Part shown: piece after piece, positions 6,572-9,571 of the stretch
How positions within the stretch are numbered: position 1 is the first letter of the stretch
How the letters are laid out: every line of letters starts with the position of its first letter
NCBI GenBank assembly: GCA_900556425.1
Contig: USOR01000027.1
Coordinates: 1 to 9,571 of the forward strand
DNA length: 9,571 bases
Origin: an uncultured Coriobacteriaceae bacterium
GTDB taxonomy: Bacteria > Actinomycetota > Coriobacteriia > Coriobacteriales > QAMH01
Reading direction: 5' to 3'
Notes under the pieces: generated by a model
What the model was told of the DNA's origin: nothing
Database searches by the model: none
Seen by the model: only the letters and a program-made list of their open reading frames with translations
Translations under genes and position numbers: made by a program

Positions 6572-7666
6572 CTAGAAGCTGATCTTGCCGAATCTGAGAC
6601 CGGCGGCCGTCAGCTGGTCATAGCAATTCGTGCCGAGCATGGTGTCGAGGATCTCGCGGTACATGCTCTCGAGGTCGACGTCTGCGAAGGCGTCGGGATA
6701 GACGGTGGCCGCATCGAAGTAGGCATCGCAGATGGCGATCTCGATATTGGTGCCGTTCATGTTGTAGGAGGGCTGGGTGTAGAGATTGCCTGTCTGGAAG
6801 GCCGTGAGATTGTCGAAGAACGCCTGGTTGTCAGCATAGTCCTTCTTCATGAGCTCCATGTTGCCGGCGTTGAGGAACATGAAATCCGGGTTCCACTCGC
6901 CAAGCTGCTCGAGGGTGACCTCGACGGAGCCGGATTCGACCGTCCCATCGGCAACGTTGTCGATGTGCGCGGCGACGAACGGCGGATACTGGGCATAGGT
7001 GCCGCCGAAGCTCTTGGCGCCCTTGTAGTTCACGGCGCCGGCATAGCAGCTCGGCTTGTCCGCATCGGGGATGTTCGCGGTGCGGCTATCGAGGTCGGCT
7101 TGCCAACCGTTCATCTTGTCAACGACTTGCTGCGCGTGCTCGGTGGTGCCGAGGACATCGCCGACGACCTGGATGGACTCGAAGACGTTCTCCGTGAACA
7201 TCTGGTCCTGATAGCTGATGCCGATGACGGGGATGTTGAGTTGGCTCTGCAGCTCGTCGCATTCCTGGGTCGAGCGGCTCGAGATGATGACGTCAGGCTT
7301 GATCTCAAGCAGCGCTTCGCCATCTACGCTTGTCTCCATGAGATGATTGCCGTTGGAAGTCGTGGGAAGCTCCGCAAGGACTTGTTCCCAGGCCACGGTA
7401 TAGGGGCGGGCCAGGGTTGCCGGCTTATCCATTTCCGTCACGGCGACGAGTTTGTCGGTGCCTCCAGCATAGGCGACGAAACGCGCGGCGCTACCGACCG
7501 TGGCACAGGTCTGGACATCGGCTGGTATGGTTACGTTACGACCATAGGCATCGGTCACGGTGCGGGTCGAGCCAGAGCCTGAAGATGCTGCAGATGAGCA
7601 GCCGGCAAGGGCAAGCAGCAGTGCGACACAGGCGCATAGGGCGATGAGCAGGCGTTTGGTTTTCAC
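6572..7666 (-). CDS. Metal-chelate/cobalamin-type ABC substrate-binding lipoprotein
   Basis: A 364-residue class III (FecB/BtuF-like, Peripla_BP_2) binding protein that captures the substrate outside the membrane and delivers it to the permease. The lipoprotein signal runs MKTKRLLIAL to lipobox LAGC, with the lipid-bearing cysteine at 23 and a Ser/Gly linker. The mature protein opens with RTVTDAYGRNVTIPADVQ (35-52), the family's first strand. The first lobe ends in LLEIKPDVIISSRSTQE (119-135), a rigid linking helix follows, and the second lobe carries GWQAD and LEQLGEWNPDFMFLN (252-266). The GTG start has AGGAG seven bases upstream. It is the first gene of the importer run. Iron-siderophore, heme and cobalamin are all possible cargoes; nothing visible decides among them. 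Residues 219-229 (SFGGTYAQYPP) may lie near the ligand. Confidence 0.9.
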   Translation of the reverse strand: MKTKRLLIALCACVALLLALAGCSSAASSGSGSTRTVTDAYGRNVTIPADVQTCATVGSAARFVAYAGGTDKLVAVTEMDKPATLARPYTVAWEQVLAELPTTSNGNHLMETSVDGEALLEIKPDVIISSRSTQECDELQSQLNIPVIGISYQDQMFTENVFESIQVVGDVLGTTEHAQQVVDKMNGWQADLDSRTANIPDADKPSCYAGAVNYKGAKSFGGTYAQYPPFVAAHIDNVADGTVESGSVEVTLEQLGEWNPDFMFLNAGNMELMKKDYADNQAFFDNLTAFQTGNLYTQPSYNMNGTNIEIAICDAYFDAATVYPDAFADVDLESMYREILDTMLGTNCYDQLTAAGLRFGKISF

Positions 7667-7668
7667 GG

Positions 7669-7679
7669 GAGGACTCCTC
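7669..7679 (-). promoter_or_regulatory. Ribosome site inside a small palindrome
   Basis: GAGGA and TCCTC (plus strand 7669-7673 and 7675-7679) surround one base. The AGGAG ribosome site of the binding-protein gene (minus strand, 7674-7678) lies in it, seven bases from the GTG start. The loop is too short for a stable RNA hairpin, so this mainly marks the start choice. Confidence 0.4.
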
Positions 7680-7726
7680 TCTGTCCAAGTTGTGGATGCT
7701 AACGATAGAGCAATGCGGATGTAGCG

Positions 7727-7753
7727 GTGTTACGAATTCCGTATTCGGCACAC
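7727..7753. promoter_or_regulatory. Operator 1: 27-bp imperfect palindrome
   Basis: The half-sites are GTGTnnCGAAT on the left and ATTCGnnACAC on the right, around a CnG core. Ten of thirteen position pairs are complementary. It lies about 60 bp upstream of the binding-protein start and 180 bp upstream of the licC-licA fusion. The length and symmetry are typical of a dimeric repressor site. It does not resemble Fur (GATAATGATAATC), DtxR (TTAGG-CCTAA) or NikR (GTATGA-TCATAC) sites. Confidence 0.6.
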
Positions 7754-7768
7754 TATCACGGATAAATG

Positions 7769-7795
7769 GTGTTACGAATACACAATGCTTCACAT
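7769..7795. promoter_or_regulatory. Operator 2: second, degenerate copy
   Basis: The 12-mer GGTGTTACGAAT at 7726-7737 is repeated exactly at 7768-7779, a spacing of 42 bp, or four turns of the DNA helix. The right half here is degenerate but keeps several expected positions, including ACA near its end. Two sites on the same face of the helix suggest cooperative binding by one regulator. Confidence 0.5.
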
Positions 7796-7803
7796 TTTGT
7801 GAA
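7789..7803. repeat. Inverted repeat TTCACA-TTT-TGTGAA
   Basis: Six-base perfect arms (7789-7794 and 7798-7803) flank TTT. It overlaps the right half of operator 2. The half-sites resemble those of Rex or CRP/FNR boxes but point the opposite way, so it is not a standard site of either. Confidence 0.35.
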
Positions 7804-7839
7804 ATACGGTGCAGGCAGAACCGCTCCTCAGCCAAAAAC

Positions 7840-7873
7840 GTTCAATAATTAGATAATTAATAGAAAATTGAAC
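7840..7873. promoter_or_regulatory. AT-rich inverted repeat upstream of the LicC-LicA fusion
   Basis: GTTCAAT (7840-7846) and ATTGAAC (7867-7873) flank a 20-base AT-only core except for two G. This is the most AT-rich stretch of the window and probably holds the fusion gene's promoter. TTGAAC (7868-7873) could serve as a -35, but no convincing -10 follows at 17 bases. The repeat is also a candidate site for the winged-helix domain of the fusion itself. Confidence 0.4.
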
Positions 7874-7933
7874 ACCATTCTGATACCATCGCCTTATCTG
7901 AACGAAGTGCCCATGGGGAATCTGAAAGGACAT

Positions 7934-9571
7934 ATGGTGGCAACAGAGGAGAAAAACGCGGGAGATCTGACACGCAACCAGTTCTCCATCTTGCAAAGTC
8001 TCATACGGGAACCACTTGCCTCCCAGCGCTCGATTGCCGAGCATACGGGGCTTTCCGTGGGGACGGTGAATGCCGCCGTACGCCAGCTAATCGCGCGCGG
8101 GAATCTCGAGAAGACGGCCCCCGAGGGCTTGCAAGTGACGGAGCAAGGCAAAGTAGCGCTCGAACCGTATCGTGTCGACAACGCAGTCATTCTGGCTGCA
8201 GGGCTCTCGACGCGTTTCGCTCCCATCTCTTACGAGAAGCCCAAGGGCCTGCTGCGTGTGCGCGATGAGGTGCTCATCGAGCGCCAGATTCGCCAGCTCA
8301 AGGAAGCGGGTATCGATGACATTACCGTTGTCGTCGGTTACAAGAAGGAGTATTTCTTCTATCTGGAAGAGCTTTTCGGTGTGCGCATCGTCGTGAACGA
8401 ACACTACGCGAAGCGCAATAATCACTCCTCGCTCATGGCCGCGCTCGATAAGTTGGGGCGCACCTATGTCTGCTCATCGGACAACTACTTTGTCGAGAAC
8501 CCCTTCGAGTCGCACGTTTACGGCGCCTATTATGCGACGCAGTACGCGCAGGACGCGACGGACGAGTGGTGCGTGCATCTGGGCGCTAGGAATCGCATCG
8601 TGGGGGTAACCATCGGTGGCAAGGACTCGCAGATCATGCTCGGTCACGTTTTCTTCGACGAAGCATTTTCCGAGCGTATGGCCCAGATCATCCGTGACGA
8701 GTGGAACCTTCCCGCGACGAAGGACAAACTGTGGGAGAGCCTGTTCATCGATCATATCGACGAGCTGTACATGGTTGCCCGGCCCTATTCCGCCGATATG
8801 ATTCACGAGTTTGATGCACTCGATGATCTGCGCGAGTTCGATCCGCATTTTATCGAGAACGTCGATTCGCTCGCGTTCGATAACATCGTGGCCGCACTCG
8901 GGTGCAGGAAAGCTGACATCTGTGACGTGTATCCCCTCAAGCAGGGGTTGACGAATCTTTCGTGTCACGTGCGCGTGGGCGACGGGGAGTACGTGTACCG
9001 TCATCCCGGCGTGGGAACCGAGAATCTTATCGATCGTGACGCGGAACTTGCCGGACTCAATATCGCGCGTGAGCTTGGCCTCGACAGTACTTTCATCACC
9101 GGTGACCCGAAAACGGGATGGAAGATATCGCACTTCGTGGCCGACTGCACGCAGCTTGACCCGCATGATGGCAATCAGACCAAGCGTGCCATGCAGATGG
9201 CTCGCGCCCTGCACGAATCGGGCGCGACACTCGAGCGGGAGTTCGATTTCTATGCGGAATCCAAGCGCTATGAGGCGCTGCTTCGTGAACGCTGTGGCGT
9301 CATCGATGTGCCTGGCTTCGAGGAGATGGCCGCGCGCATGCAGCGTCTTCATGAATTTGTGCAGGCTGAAAGTAGCCAGCTTTGCTTGTGCCACAACGAC
9401 TTCTTCTACCTGAACTTCCTCGTGGGCGCCGATGATGAGATCTCGCTCATTGACTGGGAGTATGCGGGCATGTCTGATTATGCGAGCGATTTTGGTACCT
9501 ATACCGTCTGCTGCGAGCTTTCGGTCGAGGAGGCTGAGGAGGCGCTTTCGCACTACTTCGACCGGGAGCCC
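7934..9571 (+). CDS. licC: wHTH-LicC-LicA fusion: phosphocholine cytidylyltransferase/choline kinase, partial
   Basis: The gene has 546 visible codons and is cut by the window end. Three parts can be read. Residues 12-75 form a winged helix-turn-helix, with RSIAEHTGLSVGTVNAAVRQL (32-52) as the HTH. Residues 83-300 match LicC, which makes CDP-choline from CTP and phosphocholine: AVILAAGLSTRF (84-95), EKPKGLL (101-107), VVVGYKKEYF (132-141), and SSDNYF (181-186) with the metal-binding Asp183. From about 325 it is a LicA-type choline kinase: QGLTNLSCHV (337-346), YVYRHPG (353-359) followed by GTENLIDRDAE, the catalytic HND (487-489) with N494, and IDWEYAG (506-512). Together these would turn choline into CDP-choline in one protein. 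AAAGGA (7925-7930) supports the ATG at 7934 or the GTG at 7937; an in-frame ATG at 7913 is also open. It is divergent from the importer. The DNA-binding part suggests self- or pathway regulation, which is inference. Confidence 0.92.
   Translation, partial: MVATEEKNAGDLTRNQFSILQSLIREPLASQRSIAEHTGLSVGTVNAAVRQLIARGNLEKTAPEGLQVTEQGKVALEPYRVDNAVILAAGLSTRFAPISYEKPKGLLRVRDEVLIERQIRQLKEAGIDDITVVVGYKKEYFFYLEELFGVRIVVNEHYAKRNNHSSLMAALDKLGRTYVCSSDNYFVENPFESHVYGAYYATQYAQDATDEWCVHLGARNRIVGVTIGGKDSQIMLGHVFFDEAFSERMAQIIRDEWNLPATKDKLWESLFIDHIDELYMVARPYSADMIHEFDALDDLREFDPHFIENVDSLAFDNIVAALGCRKADICDVYPLKQGLTNLSCHVRVGDGEYVYRHPGVGTENLIDRDAELAGLNIARELGLDSTFITGDPKTGWKISHFVADCTQLDPHDGNQTKRAMQMARALHESGATLEREFDFYAESKRYEALLRERCGVIDVPGFEEMAARMQRLHEFVQAESSQLCLCHNDFFYLNFLVGADDEISLIDWEYAGMSDYASDFGTYTVCCELSVEEAEEALSHYFDREP

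Noticed and set aside
6152..7582. Long plus-strand open frame (476 codons) opposite the binding protein and permease
   Set aside because: It crosses two real genes antisense and has no domain logic; shadow frame.
7720..7800. Fur, DtxR or Rex box upstream of the importer
   Set aside because: The palindromes do not fit these consensus sequences; the TTCACA/TGTGAA arms are in the opposite order to a Rex site.
8474..9553. Long minus-strand open frame (359 codons) opposite the licC-licA fusion
   Set aside because: It matches no known domain pattern and lies exactly antisense to a gene with clear catalytic motifs; it is a high-GC shadow frame.
1..9571. tRNA, rRNA, CRISPR array, insertion sequence or phage element
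   Set aside because: No cloverleaf-like sequence, regularly spaced repeats, transposase or integrase motifs were seen on either strand.

Overview
The window is high-GC DNA with Gram-positive style genes: two lipoproteins with short lipoboxes, a siderophore-type importer with no outer-membrane receptor, and a FeoA pair. Gene content and protein style suggest an anaerobic, host-associated actinobacterium of the Coriobacteriia (Eggerthellaceae or relatives). That placement is inference from protein style, not from a marker gene. No rRNA, tRNA, CRISPR array, transposase or phage gene was seen.

Layout, left to right. (1) 1-827, minus strand: two FeoA-type proteins of a ferrous-iron uptake locus, a short typical one (14-259) and one with an unusual N-terminal extension (423-827). 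feoB would be expected just off the left edge. (2) 828-985: a divergent control region with a 10-bp direct repeat and a 12-bp palindrome. (3) 986-3975, plus strand: a compact run of an NrfD/HybB-like multi-pass membrane protein with a doubtful N-terminus, a flavodoxin-domain lipoprotein that overlaps it by ATGA, and a CorA-type divalent-cation channel. (4) 3979-4002: a near-perfect palindrome between convergent 3' ends. (5) 4019-7666, minus strand: a FecBCD/BtuFCD-type ABC importer read in the order binding lipoprotein, permease, ATPase, then a 33-nt inverted repeat, then a class I SAM methyltransferase. (6) 7667-7933: a divergent intergenic region with a strong 27-bp imperfect palindrome and a second degenerate copy exactly 42 bp away. 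(7) 7934 to the right edge, plus strand: a three-part fusion of winged-helix DNA-binding domain, LicC phosphocholine cytidylyltransferase and LicA choline kinase, cut by the window end.

How the genes may work together: metal supply is the main theme (Feo, a siderophore/cobalamin-class importer, CorA). The NrfD-like protein next to an exported flavodoxin suggests quinone-linked electron transfer outside the membrane. The LicC-LicA fusion would make CDP-choline for decorating the cell surface. The two points most worth following are the DNA-binding domain fused to both CDP-choline enzymes, and the tandem operator beside it, which fits neither the Fur nor the DtxR pattern.
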